Of a stretch of 64,000 bases of DNA, positions 16,037 to 25,252 are shown one piece after another. Source of the DNA: Diaminobutyricibacter sp. McL0608 (GTDB lineage: Bacteria; Actinomycetota; Actinomycetes; Actinomycetales; Microbacteriaceae). The notes beneath the pieces are model-generated. The model saw nothing but the letters and a program-made list of their open reading frames with translations. It was not told the DNA's origin and ran no database searches. Made by a program: the position numbers and the translations under genes. Numbering within the stretch: the stretch's first letter is position 1; every line of letters starts with the position of its first letter. The stretch lies in NCBI RefSeq assembly GCF_039613825.1, contig NZ_CP154826.1, positions 1,054,001-1,118,000 of the forward strand, in the 5' to 3' direction.

Positions 16037-17166
16037 TGCGGGTCCTCGTCGTCACGACCTGGTTTCCCAGCAGTTCCGAGCCCGTGCAGGCCCCGTTCAA
16101 CCTCGAACACGTGAAGGCCATCTCGCGCAAGCATGACGTCCGGGTCATTCACGTCGTGCTGGGTGGTACTGGAGACCCCGTCACCGAAACATATGAAGGT
16201 GTGAGGGTCCGTCGGGTGCCGTTCCGTCCCACCAGCCCACTCAGCATGTTCCGTGCCTGGTCGGCGATCCGCGGCGCCCTCCGGCAAGCCGATGTCCTCC
16301 ACACGATGGCCTTCTCATCCGTCCTGGTCGTCGCGCCGGTCCAGGTGCTCTCGTTCGCTGCGCCGCCCTGGGTCCACAGCGAACACTGGAGCGGAGTGAC
16401 GAACCCGGAAAGCGTGCCCGGCCGCTGGAAATCGTTCGCGTGGTTGCGGCACGCGCTTCGACTCCCGGATCGGCTAACAAGTGTGACCTCGCAACTGGCC
16501 GAGGTGCTGGCGACCTTCGGGCGGCCGGGCAGTGTGAGCGTCGTTCCGTGCGTGGTCGAGAACGATCGGCCGATCGTACAGCCGTCGTTCGGTGATCCTC
16601 TCGAACTCGTCGCAGTCGCCGGGCTCATCGAAGGCAAGCGCCCGCTCATGGCCGTGCGCACCCTCGAATGGCTTCGAGCGAAGGGGCACGACGTTCGCCT
16701 GACCTGGATCGGAGGGGGCGTGCTCGCCGAGGAGACCTACGATCTCGCCGCCGAGCTCGGCGTAGCCGACTCCCTCGTTCTCGCCGGACGGGTGGCCCCA
16801 CGCGACGTCTTCGCCCGTCTCGAGCAGGCCGACCTGTTCTTTCTTCCGACCGCGCAGGAGAACTTCCTCACGGCGGCCGCGGAATCGTTGTCTGCAGGTC
16901 GTGGCGTCGTGGTACCCGGCCACGGGGGATATCTCGACTATGTCGACGAGGCGAACGGCGTACTCGTGGATGGGAACAGCCCGGAGGCCTACGGATCGGC
17001 GATCCTCCGCGCAGTCGAGAAATTCCGTGGACTCGATGCGCGTCGGCTTGCCGATCCGATCCGCAGCCGGTTCAGCCGTGATGCGGTCGGCGATGCGTTC
17101 GACAGCCTGTACACGGCGCTGTGCGCGGATCGGGCCGGGACGGCGGGGGCCGAGCGACGTGGGTGA
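16036..17166 (+). CDS. Glycosyltransferase family 4 (GT-B)
   Basis: 376 residues. The N-terminal segment MRVLVVTTWFPSSSEPVQAP and the C-terminal donor-site region (FLPTAQENFLTAAAESLSAG, then PGHGGYLDYV) are those of GT4 retaining glycosyltransferases, which transfer sugars from nucleotide or lipid donors. It has no signal peptide and probably works at the cytoplasmic face. Its ATG overlaps the stop of the ABC exporter by one base, and its 3' end overlaps the next gene by 8 nt, so all three are one operon. Donor and acceptor cannot be told. Confidence 0.88.
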   Translation: MRVLVVTTWFPSSSEPVQAPFNLEHVKAISRKHDVRVIHVVLGGTGDPVTETYEGVRVRRVPFRPTSPLSMFRAWSAIRGALRQADVLHTMAFSSVLVVAPVQVLSFAAPPWVHSEHWSGVTNPESVPGRWKSFAWLRHALRLPDRLTSVTSQLAEVLATFGRPGSVSVVPCVVENDRPIVQPSFGDPLELVAVAGLIEGKRPLMAVRTLEWLRAKGHDVRLTWIGGGVLAEETYDLAAELGVADSLVLAGRVAPRDVFARLEQADLFFLPTAQENFLTAAAESLSAGRGVVVPGHGGYLDYVDEANGVLVDGNSPEAYGSAILRAVEKFRGLDARRLADPIRSRFSRDAVGDAFDSLYTALCADRAGTAGAERRG

Positions 17167-18247
17167 CGCCCCGCTCGTCGACGCTGTCATCGCGGTGCAC
17201 GATGCTTCGCGCCCGATCGCGCGTGCGGTGGACTCGCTCACCACGTCGGGATTGAGCCTCAGTACAGGCGGCGAATTGCGCATCACCGTCGTCTGCCACA
17301 ATCTTCCCGTCGACGAGATCAGGTCCGTGCTGCCGGATCGGCTGTCGTCCGTGGTCCGATTCATCGGCCTCCGTGACGGAATCGCGAGTGCGGCCGGCCC
17401 GTTCACTGCAGGGATCGACGCTGCGACCGGGGGGTACGTCTCGATCATGGGCTCTGACGACTACCTCGAGGGCGGGGCTCTTGCGGCCTGGCTGGAACAT
17501 GCCCACGACGGAGCGGTCGACGCAGTGATCGCCCCCCAGGTCCACGCCGGAGGGTCGAAGGTACGCACCCCGCCGGTGCGCCCACTTCGGCGCGGGGACC
17601 TCGATCCGGTGAAGGATCGCCTGGCTTACCGAACCGCGCCGCTCGGGCTGATCAGCCGGCGAGCGATCGAGCGGCTGGGGCTGGCCTTCCCTGCCGGACT
17701 CCGCACAGGCGAAGATCAGAGCTTCAGCGCGAAACTCTGGTTCGGAGGAGGCGCGATCAGGTTTGCGGCGAAGGCACCGCGCTACGTGGTCGGTGCGGAC
17801 GCCGCCACGCGGATCAGCCTGACGCGGCGGGCGCTTGCTGAGGATCTCGCGTTCGTCGACCAACTGATCGACGACCCCTGGTTCGCGACGCTGTCGCCGA
17901 GGGCCCGGTGCGCGATCGCGATCAAGGTGGTGCGCATCCATGTCTTTGACGGCGTGCTCGCTCGTGCGAACGACGAGACGTGGAGCCCCGATGACCACGT
18001 GTATGCATCAGCACTCGTCGAGCGCCTCAGACTCACAGCGCGTGGATTCGAGAGGCCGCTTTCGATCGCGGACAGGAAGGCGCTGGACGCGATCGTGGAC
18101 GTGAACTCGAGTCAGGCCCTGATCGCGGGGCGACTGCGCGCGAGACGTCGCTTCGGCCGACCGGAGACACTCGTCACTCGCGAGCTGTCGGGATTGCTGG
18201 CGGTTGAGGGGCCGGTCCGTTTCATGACTGCCTCAGCGCTTCTCTGA
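17159..18247 (+). CDS. Glycosyltransferase family 2-like (GT-A)
   Basis: 362 residues from GTG 17159, which lies inside the end of the preceding gene (8-nt overlap) and opens VGDAPLVDAVIAVHDASRPI, the GT2 nucleotide-binding start. An acidic metal-binding motif, SIMGSDDYLEGG, sits at about residue 95-106, and an E-D-Q motif (GLRTGEDQSFSAKL) at about 180 is placed like the GT2 catalytic base. The C-terminal 130 residues have no recognised domain. Coupled translation with the GT4 gene suggests both act on the same glycan. Confidence 0.82.
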   Translation: MGDAPLVDAVIAVHDASRPIARAVDSLTTSGLSLSTGGELRITVVCHNLPVDEIRSVLPDRLSSVVRFIGLRDGIASAAGPFTAGIDAATGGYVSIMGSDDYLEGGALAAWLEHAHDGAVDAVIAPQVHAGGSKVRTPPVRPLRRGDLDPVKDRLAYRTAPLGLISRRAIERLGLAFPAGLRTGEDQSFSAKLWFGGGAIRFAAKAPRYVVGADAATRISLTRRALAEDLAFVDQLIDDPWFATLSPRARCAIAIKVVRIHVFDGVLARANDETWSPDDHVYASALVERLRLTARGFERPLSIADRKALDAIVDVNSSQALIAGRLRARRRFGRPETLVTRELSGLLAVEGPVRFMTASALL

Positions 18248-18265
18248 GAGACACCGGCCGCACCG

Positions 18266-19405
18266 TCAACTTGGCTGAACGGTGGCGAACAGCCGCCTGA
18301 TCGCCTCGGTCCATCCCGCATTCTGGGCCTCGGCGGAGAGGTCATGCGCTGCGGCATCCGCGGCCCGTTTCCATTGCGCTACGCCCTCACTAGTCAGGCC
18401 GGCGACGACGGCACGCAGCGATTCCACGCTGAAGTCCGGCACCACCGCGCCCAGGCCGTACTGCTCGAGGATGGCGACCATCTCCGGCGACGGCCCGATG
18501 ATGAGGCCGAGGCGCGCCTGCACCGCCTCGAAGAACTTGTTAGGCAGTGCATGCGCGAGGTTGAAGTTCGTGGGGGGAAGGAACGTCATCGAGATGTCGT
18601 AGTCCGCCAGGGTTTCGACGAGCTGCGCATAGGGAACCGGGTCGCGGAAGGTGAGTCCGGGCACACCGGCGCCCATGGTCTTCAGTTCGGCCACGTAGTC
18701 GGGCTCGTTCGGCATGACGATCATGTCGAGGGTCACATTCGCCGGCGCATCCTTCATCAACTCGATGAAATTCTCCAGCTTGCGATACCGCTGCCCCGCA
18801 GCCGAATGGATGAGGCGGATGGGGGAGTGGACGGGCTTCGGGTCACGCGCGGCGTACGGTGCGGCGTTCGTGACGACACCCACTGTGACGCCGTAGTCGG
18901 CTTCATACTGGTCGGCGATACCGCGGGCCACCGTCGTGATGGACGTGAGCTGCTTCAGATATGTTCGGCACAGCCACCGCATGAACGGAGCCACCATCAG
19001 GCGCCATTGCAGGTTGTCGTCCTTCTCTCTGGGCGCGAATTCGTGAAGGTCGCCGTGCACGCCGTGGACCGGGTTCAGGGAGAGCGCCAGGGGCACCGCG
19101 TTGAGGTCGTTCGCGAGGATGCCGTCGAATCGTCGCCCCTGGAGCTTCGGCTGTGCGTCGGCGACCGCCTTGATGTTCCAGTACGCCCGGGAGTAGCGGC
19201 GGGTGGCGATCGAGACCTTGTCATCGACCCACGCACGCGCGTCACGGGGGATCTCGATGTGTTCGACGACGCCGTCGGGAGCCGGGCCGAAGCCGCAGGT
19301 CGTGACGTCGAAGTCCGGCGCGAACAACTGCACCTGCTTGAGTACCCGCGGGTCAGACCGGATGGGCGAGAACGACAGGATCAGAAGTGAAGGACGCGTC
19401 GGCAT
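18266..19405 (-). CDS. Glycosyltransferase (GT-B, GT4-like)
   Basis: 379 residues on the opposite strand, converging with the GT2 gene (18-bp gap). It has a GT-B layout: an N-terminal acceptor domain with SFSPIRSDPRVLKQVQLFAP and a C-terminal half ending in LPNKFFEAVQARLGLIIGPS, where the N-K-x-x-E block matches the donor-binding region of many GT4-related enzymes. It probably serves the same surface-polysaccharide cluster. Substrates are unknown. Confidence 0.8.
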   Translation of the reverse strand: MPTRPSLLILSFSPIRSDPRVLKQVQLFAPDFDVTTCGFGPAPDGVVEHIEIPRDARAWVDDKVSIATRRYSRAYWNIKAVADAQPKLQGRRFDGILANDLNAVPLALSLNPVHGVHGDLHEFAPREKDDNLQWRLMVAPFMRWLCRTYLKQLTSITTVARGIADQYEADYGVTVGVVTNAAPYAARDPKPVHSPIRLIHSAAGQRYRKLENFIELMKDAPANVTLDMIVMPNEPDYVAELKTMGAGVPGLTFRDPVPYAQLVETLADYDISMTFLPPTNFNLAHALPNKFFEAVQARLGLIIGPSPEMVAILEQYGLGAVVPDFSVESLRAVVAGLTSEGVAQWKRAADAAAHDLSAEAQNAGWTEAIRRLFATVQPS

Positions 19406-19444
19406 ACATCGATCCTCCCATCTCCGTCGACCCGTCTCGTCTGG

Positions 19445-20305
19445 CTACTTGAGCAGGCGCGACAGTACGCGGTCGGCGAGCGGCTTGCCGCCGGTCTGGC
19501 ACGTCGGGCAGTACTGCAAGGTCGAATCGTGGTAGATCACCTGCCGCACCGTGTCGCCGCAGACCGGGCACGGTTCGCCGAAGCGGCCGTGCACCTGCAG
19601 GCCCGACTTCTTCTCGCGTTTCAGCTCGGAAGCCGCGAGGCCGTCTGCCCGGGCGATGGCGTCGCGCAGCGTCGACTGCATCGCGGAGTAGAGCCGCGCG
19701 ACCTCGTCGTCGGTCATCGCCGCGGGCTTGAAGGGAGACATCTTCGCGGTGTGGAGGATCTCATCGGAGTAGGCGTTGCCGATTCCCGCGATGATGCCCT
19801 GGTTGCGCAGCACGCCCTTGATCTGGGCCCGGCCGGCCGACGAGAGAATCGCCGCGAACACGTCCTCGGTGAAATCGTCGGAGAGCGGGTCGGGCCCGAG
19901 CCTGGCGATGCCGGGCACGTCGGAAGGGTCGCGCACGACAGAGATCGCGAGGCTCTTCTTGGTGCCGGCCTCGGTGATGTCGAGACCCGACCCGTCGTCG
20001 AGCACCAGCCGCGCGGCGAGGGGACCGCGCTGGAGGCCCTTGGACGGGGTCGGCGCGCTCTCCCGCCAGCGGATCCAGCCCGCCCGGGCGAGGTGCATCA
20101 CGAGATGGAGATCGCCGATGGCGAAGTCGAGGAACTTGCCGTGGCGGGTCACACCGTGGATCGTCTGGCCGGAGAGCGAGGACACGGGCGGGTCGAAGGT
20201 CTTCAGGACGGCGAACGAGACGACGTCGAAACGATCGAGGACGCGCCCCGACAGGCGTGCGCCGAGATCGGCGGCAAGCGCGTTGACCTCGGGAAGCTCA
20301 GGCAC
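19445..20305 (-). CDS. Fpg/Nei-family DNA glycosylase
   Basis: 286 residues if read from GTG 20305. This start is chosen over the ATG at 20308 because the family uses Pro2 as catalytic nucleophile and Glu3 as partner, and only the GTG start yields M-P-E-L-P-E-V. Features in order: the N-terminal beta-sandwich, Lys in VTRHGKFLDF (position of the beta-hairpin Lys), the H2TH segment GVLRNQGIIAGIGNAYSDEI, and a C-terminal zinc finger CPVCG...CPTC (C-x2-C-x16-C-x2-C). It excises oxidised bases from DNA and cleaves the AP site. Whether it is Fpg- or Nei-like cannot be decided by eye. Confidence 0.92.
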   Translation of the reverse strand: MPELPEVNALAADLGARLSGRVLDRFDVVSFAVLKTFDPPVSSLSGQTIHGVTRHGKFLDFAIGDLHLVMHLARAGWIRWRESAPTPSKGLQRGPLAARLVLDDGSGLDITEAGTKKSLAISVVRDPSDVPGIARLGPDPLSDDFTEDVFAAILSSAGRAQIKGVLRNQGIIAGIGNAYSDEILHTAKMSPFKPAAMTDDEVARLYSAMQSTLRDAIARADGLAASELKREKKSGLQVHGRFGEPCPVCGDTVRQVIYHDSTLQYCPTCQTGGKPLADRVLSRLLK

Positions 20306-20347
20306 CATCCCATTCTGCGCCATGCCGCCGACACGACGGCGGAACCG

Positions 20348-20596
20348 TCAGACCTCGACGGCGATCTCGTACACCTCGGCGGTCGGGTGGCCGGTGCGCT
20401 CGTGGATGCGCATGACCGCCTCTTTCGTCGGGCCTTCCGAAAGGCAGAAGGCTTTGCCTGCCTCGGGGTCCAGCCACGCCTTGAGGAAGTGAACGCCTTC
20501 GTCGCCTTCGATCGCGAGGTCGGCCGCGTGAGCTTCGGCGAGCTCGTCGGCGCTGACGCCGACGAAGCCGTCGTGGACATCCATGAACGTTGCCAT
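20348..20596 (-). CDS. DUF4242 (SCO4226-type nickel-binding) protein
   Basis: 82-residue single-domain protein with the DUF4242 pattern: H-D-G-F near the start (MDVHDGFVGVSADEL), a central KAWLDPEAGKAFCLSEGPTK and the ending HERTGHPTAEVYEIAVEV. A Streptomyces member, SCO4226, was reported to bind nickel; the biological role is unknown. AAAGGA lies 7 nt before the ATG. It is divergent from the LuxR-type regulator (131-bp gap), which may control it. Confidence 0.82.
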   Translation of the reverse strand: MATFMDVHDGFVGVSADELAEAHAADLAIEGDEGVHFLKAWLDPEAGKAFCLSEGPTKEAVMRIHERTGHPTAEVYEIAVEV

Positions 20597-20727
20597 CAGT
20601 GGATCCTTTCGTAAGGTGGTGCTGCAGCCGATCGTCGGTGCATGTGATAAGTGTCGATCCGGGGTCGATGCGCACACATCGGTCATCCGACCGATCATCC
20701 GCGGGCCGCCCGGCGGTACCATATGGC

Positions 20728-23598
20728 ATGCCCACTGAGGGAATCTCAGCTGCGGAGCAGATCCGAATCTCGCCCGTCCCCGTCGGGAGGGGCGACCTGT
20801 TGGCTCTGGCGGACCGGCGCTGGGCGGCGGCGGCCTCCGGGACCGGTCATCTGCTGCTGCTCGCGGGCGAGGCCGGAATCGGCAAGTCGCGACTCGTCGA
20901 CGACATCTCCGTGCGCATCACGGGAGTCGAGAACCGGTTCGATGCGTCCGCCTTCCGCCGCGGGAGCGAGATCGTGGGCGGGGTCCTGCTCGAACTGGCC
21001 GCGGCTCTGCGTAGGTCGAAGCATCCAGACGTCGCCGATCGGCTGCGAACGCTGCTGTTCGCCGGCGCGGAAGGCGGTGACCGGGCGCGCCGGCGCCGGG
21101 TGCTCGTGACCGACCTCGCCGACATCCTGAGCGACTTCCTCGGCGCGTGCGGACCCACGCTCCTCCGCCTGGAAGACCTGCACTGGGCCGACGAACTCAG
21201 CCTCGACGTGCTCGAACGGATGGCAGGCTCGCTGCGTGGCACTCACACCCTGGTGCTCGCCACCTATCGCACGGAGGAGCTGTTCCCGGGCACGCCGCTG
21301 CGCCAATGGCGCGACCGACTCGTCGGGCAGCGTCTTGCAGAAGAGGCGCACATCCGGCGCCTCGACCGCGCGATGACGGCGCAACTCGCCGAAGCCATCA
21401 CCGGCTCCGTTCTGCCGTCCGTGTACCTGGACCAGTTGTACGCGCGCAGTGACGGGATACCGCTGCACGTCGAAGAGCTGATCGCGGCGGGCGCGGTAAC
21501 GCGGGTTCCCGGGTCGGTCGCGGAGGCCGTGCTGCTCGGTCGTGGTGCGCTCAGTCCTCGCGCCCGCTCACTGGTCGACGCTGCAGCGGTCATCGGGCGT
21601 TCGTTCGACATCGACGTGCTCGCGGGCACGATCGGCGAATCGGTCGACGAGCTCGACGCAGGCCTCACCGAACTGCTCGACCGGCACATCATCGTCTCGA
21701 CAGGGGACGGCACGAACTTCGACTTCCGGCACGCGATGATCCGCGACACTATCTATGAGAGCATCCCGCCCAGCAGGCGACGACGGCTGCACGAAGCGGC
21801 GGGGGTGGCCGCGATCGTTGCGGAATACTGTTACGCCGACGTCTCCGATCACTACGAGCGGGCCAATCTGCCCGACATCGCCTACGGTCATGCACTCTTC
21901 GCGGCCGCAGACGCCGCGCGCGTCTCGGCCCACCGGGAGGCGGCCACGCTGTACGAACGCGCGCGACGCACGGCGCCTCAGGATCTTCCGCTCTCCGAGC
22001 GGGCGGACCTCTACGCGCGTCTCGCCTCGGAGGTGGCCGCTGTCGACGAGAACGAGGAGGCCGTCGAGCATTTCGCGATGGCGATCGACCTCTACCGCTC
22101 GGCGGCCGACGAAGTGGCGGCCGCCCGGCTGGTTCCGCGGCTGATGTCGACGAGGCACCTCGTCGGCGATCCGCTCGAGACCCGCACGCGACTGGCTCTG
22201 GATGCGCTCGCCCGGCTGAACGGTGCCGACATCGACCCGGAGAGCGTGCCTCCGCTCGTGCGATTCGAGTTGTTCGCGGCTCTCGCGGCGGCCTACATGC
22301 TCGATCGGAGGCTGTATACGGCGATCGAATACGGCACCAACGCGGCCGCCATCAGGCTCCCGCAGGATCCGGACGACGTCGCCACACTGGCGGCGCGGGT
22401 GAACCTCGACGCGACTCTCGGGTCCGTCCTCGTCTTCGCAGGACGAATGGAGGAGGGATGGCGCCTTCTCGAGAACGCCGTCACGACCGGGCGCAAGGCC
22501 GGGATCGAGGCGGAGACGGCGCGCGCGTTCCGGATGCTCGGGTCGTCCGCCTCCGTCCTCGTCGAGTACGACCGCGCTGAACGGTGGCTCGAGGAGGGCC
22601 TCGAGTACACCGAGCGGACGGAGCGCTGGAATGACCACCACTACCTGGCCTCGCATCTGGCGCACGTGTGCTGGGCGCGCGGCGACTGGCAACGCGCCGA
22701 GAACGAGGCGAGACGCGCGCTCGCGGATGGGCGCGGCGGGATCACGACGCGCGTGACGGCACTGATCGTGCTCGGGTATCTCGGCGTCGGGCACGGAGAA
22801 CTCGACGAGGCGCATTCCGTTCTGGACGAGGCCCGCGTGATCGGCGAGCGCATGAACGAGCTGCAGCGACTGTCCCCGGCGCTCTGGGGTCTCGCCGAAC
22901 TCGCAGTGCAGGAAGGACGCGCGCACGATGCGGTGGCATTGTGCGATCGCGCCCTTCGCGACTCGGAACGCGTGGGCGACGCCGCCTACTTGTTTCCGTT
23001 CCTCGTCACCGGCGTCCGCGCGCACCTCGCCCTTCACGAAGTGACCGCCGCCCGCGAGTGGATCAGACGCTGCGGCAAGCTGATCAGCGCACGCGGCATC
23101 CCGGGGACGCTTCCCGCGCTCGAGCATGCCGAAGGACTGCTCGCACTGGGTGAAGCCCACTGGGTTCACGCACGCGAGCATCTCGAGTCGGCACGTTCCG
23201 GCTGGGAGCAGCGGCACCGGTTCTGGGAGGGGACGCAGGCTTCGATCGACCTCGCATCGGGGCTCAACCGCACGAGGCGGGGGAGGGAGGCGACGGCGGA
23301 GCTGGATCGCGCCCGGTCGCTGGCGCAGGGAGCAGGCGCCCGTGTGCTGGAGCTTCGAGCGGATGCGGTGAGCGTGCGCGCCGCGGAGGCCCCAGGAATC
23401 GCCCCGTTGTCGGAACGCGAGTTCGAGGTCGCCGGCCTGATCGCCGCGGGCGCGACCAACAAGGAGATCGCCGTCACGCTCACGATCGCGCCCAAGACGG
23501 TCGGCGCCCATGTCGAGCACATCCTCGCCAAGCTCGACGCGGCGCGACCTTCGGAGATCGCGGCCTGGGTGGCCGAGCACCGGGCCGTGGCGCGGTAG
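20728..23598 (+). CDS. LuxR-family regulator of the LAL (large ATP-binding) type
   Basis: 956 residues from ATG 20728. AAA/STAND ATPase at the N-terminus: Walker A GEAGIGKS (47-54) and Walker B LLRLEDLHWADEL (about 145-157). A long TPR-like helical region follows (about 380-860), then a C-terminal LuxR helix-turn-helix (PLSEREFEVAGLIAAGATNK ... APKTVGAHVEHILAKLDA). Such regulators bind an inducer through the helical repeats, hydrolyse ATP and activate nearby operons. There is no Shine-Dalgarno; TACCAT at 20717-20722 ends 5 nt before the ATG. The target is unknown; the divergent DUF4242 gene is a candidate. Confidence 0.9.
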   Translation: MPTEGISAAEQIRISPVPVGRGDLLALADRRWAAAASGTGHLLLLAGEAGIGKSRLVDDISVRITGVENRFDASAFRRGSEIVGGVLLELAAALRRSKHPDVADRLRTLLFAGAEGGDRARRRRVLVTDLADILSDFLGACGPTLLRLEDLHWADELSLDVLERMAGSLRGTHTLVLATYRTEELFPGTPLRQWRDRLVGQRLAEEAHIRRLDRAMTAQLAEAITGSVLPSVYLDQLYARSDGIPLHVEELIAAGAVTRVPGSVAEAVLLGRGALSPRARSLVDAAAVIGRSFDIDVLAGTIGESVDELDAGLTELLDRHIIVSTGDGTNFDFRHAMIRDTIYESIPPSRRRRLHEAAGVAAIVAEYCYADVSDHYERANLPDIAYGHALFAAADAARVSAHREAATLYERARRTAPQDLPLSERADLYARLASEVAAVDENEEAVEHFAMAIDLYRSAADEVAAARLVPRLMSTRHLVGDPLETRTRLALDALARLNGADIDPESVPPLVRFELFAALAAAYMLDRRLYTAIEYGTNAAAIRLPQDPDDVATLAARVNLDATLGSVLVFAGRMEEGWRLLENAVTTGRKAGIEAETARAFRMLGSSASVLVEYDRAERWLEEGLEYTERTERWNDHHYLASHLAHVCWARGDWQRAENEARRALADGRGGITTRVTALIVLGYLGVGHGELDEAHSVLDEARVIGERMNELQRLSPALWGLAELAVQEGRAHDAVALCDRALRDSERVGDAAYLFPFLVTGVRAHLALHEVTAAREWIRRCGKLISARGIPGTLPALEHAEGLLALGEAHWVHAREHLESARSGWEQRHRFWEGTQASIDLASGLNRTRRGREATAELDRARSLAQGAGARVLELRADAVSVRAAEAPGIAPLSEREFEVAGLIAAGATNKEIAVTLTIAPKTVGAHVEHILAKLDAARPSEIAAWVAEHRAVAR

Positions 23599-23626
23599 GC
23601 AGGGCCGCCCGGGATCGCCCGCGCGC

Positions 23627-24247
23627 TCAGGCCTGCACGACGAGGAGCACCGCGAGCGTCACCATGAGCACGGCGACGCCCGCGTCGAGGATCCGCCACG
23701 CGATCGGCCGGGCGAAGACGGGAGCGAGGAATCGTGCCCCGAACCCGAGGGCTGCGAACCAGATCGTGCTCGCGACGAGAGCCCCGAGACCGAAGAACCA
23801 GCGGCCCGGATCGCCGTGCGGTGTCGCGAGGGACCCGAGCAGGACGACCGTGTCCAGGTACACGTGCGGATTGAGCCAGGTGAGCGCGACACAGGTGAGC
23901 ACCGCGGACGCGAGGGAGGTGCGCGTCGAACCGCCCTCGGTGTCGAGTCGCTCGGGGCGGAACGCCCTGCGGGCGGCGAGGATTCCGTAGAACACCAGGA
24001 ATGCGAAGCCCGCCCAGCGCACGACCTCGAGTGCTGCGGGCGCCGCACGCACGAGACCGCCGATGCCTGCGATTCCGAGGGCGATGAGGATGCCGTCGCT
24101 CGCGATGCAGATCAGGACGATCGGCAGAACGTGCTCCCGGCGCAGGCCCTGGCGAAGCACGAAGGCGTTCTGGGCGCCGATCGCGATGATCAGCGACGCT
24201 CCTGCCGCGAGGCCGGCGAGGATCGTGGCGGCGGCTGCAGGGGGCAT
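23627..24247 (-). CDS. lysE: LysE/ArgO-type amino-acid exporter
   Basis: 206 residues from ATG 24247. An upstream in-frame ATG at 24289 is rejected because it would overlie the shared promoter and because LysE proteins begin only about ten residues before the conserved GASLIIAIGAQNAFVLRQGL. Six membrane helices are predicted, with the second signature LTWLNPHVYLDTVVLLGS. It exports basic amino acids (lysine, arginine) when they accumulate. It is divergent from a LysG/ArgP-type activator, the classical lysE-lysG pair. Confidence 0.92.
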   Translation of the reverse strand: MPPAAAATILAGLAAGASLIIAIGAQNAFVLRQGLRREHVLPIVLICIASDGILIALGIAGIGGLVRAAPAALEVVRWAGFAFLVFYGILAARRAFRPERLDTEGGSTRTSLASAVLTCVALTWLNPHVYLDTVVLLGSLATPHGDPGRWFFGLGALVASTIWFAALGFGARFLAPVFARPIAWRILDAGVAVLMVTLAVLLVVQA

Positions 24248-24319
24248 GGATTCGACGCTAAGGGAAAACAGCACTGAAGTGAAGTTCATTGTTCTTCAGA
24301 AGCATTAGCATTGCTTGTG
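24248..24319. promoter_or_regulatory. lysE-lysG divergent control region
   Basis: 72 bp between the two start codons. On the plus strand TAGCAT (24306-24311) ends 8 nt before the lysG ATG, with no Shine-Dalgarno. On the minus strand TTAGCG ends 8 nt before the lysE ATG, with TTCACT 16 bp further upstream as a possible -35. The stretch 24278-24305 is the AT-richest part and contains TTCATTGTTCTTCAGAA, a plausible LysR-type binding site. Confidence 0.55.
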
Positions 24320-25252
24320 ATGGAGGCGAACGCCGAGCACCTGAGAACACTGGCTGCGGTCGTCGACCACGGCAGCTTCGAACGCGCCGCCGATGTCCTC
24401 CGCATCACGCCGTCGGCGGTCAGCCAGCGCATCAAGGCCCTCGAACAGAGAACGGGTCGGGTACTCGTCCTCCGCACGAAGCCGGCGACGGTCACGGAGC
24501 CCGGCCAGGTGCTCCTCCGCCTGGCGCGCCAGGTGGCGCTGCTCGAAGACGAAGCCCTCGCGCGCCTGGACGCGGATGCCGTGGGCGGCATCCGCGCCAT
24601 CCCGCTCGTGGTGAACGCGGACTCACTCGCCACCTGGGTCCTCCCGGCGCTCGCCGCGGTGCACGATGTGACCTTCGAGCTGTTCCTCGACGACCAGGAT
24701 CATTCGACCGCCCGGCTCAGGGACGGCACAGTCGTGGGCGCTGTCACGTCGGATCCGGTCGCCGTCCAGGGCTGCATCGTGCGACCGCTCGGGTCTATGA
24801 CGTATCGCGCCCTGGCGTCGCCGGGTTTCGTCAGCCGCTGGTTTCCCGCGGGGCCGACGCGCGAGGCCCTCGCGGTCGCCCCCGTCATCGTCTTCGATCG
24901 CAAGGACGCCCTCCAGGACCGCTACCTGGCGGCGCGCGGGGTGGACGCGCATCCGCCCCGCCACCAGGTGCCCGCATCCTCCGAGTTCGTGACGGCGGCG
25001 TCCCTCGGTCTCGGCTGGGCGATGATCCCCGACCAGCAGTCGGCGGAGCTGGTCGCAGGCGGCAGGCTCGTCGACCTCGACCCGGGCCGCGGGATCGAGG
25101 TTCCGCTGTACTGGCAGCACTGGGCGGTCGAGTCGGAGTCGCTCTCGCGCCTGACGGAGGCGCTGCTTCGCCAGGCGGCCGAGCACCTCATCGTCAGTCC
25201 GCCAGCACCCGCTCCAGAGCGTCGGCGAAGAAATCCGCAGCCTCGATCGTGA
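24320..25252 (+). CDS. lysG: LysR-family activator, LysG/ArgP subgroup
   Basis: 310 residues from ATG 24320. N-terminal LysR helix-turn-helix (EHLRTLAAVVDHGSFERAAD, then RITPSAVSQRIKALE) followed by a LysR effector domain in which ASSEFVTAASLGLGWAMIPD is typical of ArgP/LysG. In Corynebacterium LysG turns on lysE when lysine, arginine or histidine is high. The 3' end is odd: the final 59 nt overlap the end of the convergent kinase-phospho-lyase gene, giving a basic, Pro-rich tail (APAPERRRRNPQPRS). Confidence 0.9.
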   Translation: MEANAEHLRTLAAVVDHGSFERAADVLRITPSAVSQRIKALEQRTGRVLVLRTKPATVTEPGQVLLRLARQVALLEDEALARLDADAVGGIRAIPLVVNADSLATWVLPALAAVHDVTFELFLDDQDHSTARLRDGTVVGAVTSDPVAVQGCIVRPLGSMTYRALASPGFVSRWFPAGPTREALAVAPVIVFDRKDALQDRYLAARGVDAHPPRHQVPASSEFVTAASLGLGWAMIPDQQSAELVAGGRLVDLDPGRGIEVPLYWQHWAVESESLSRLTEALLRQAAEHLIVSPPAPAPERRRRNPQPRS

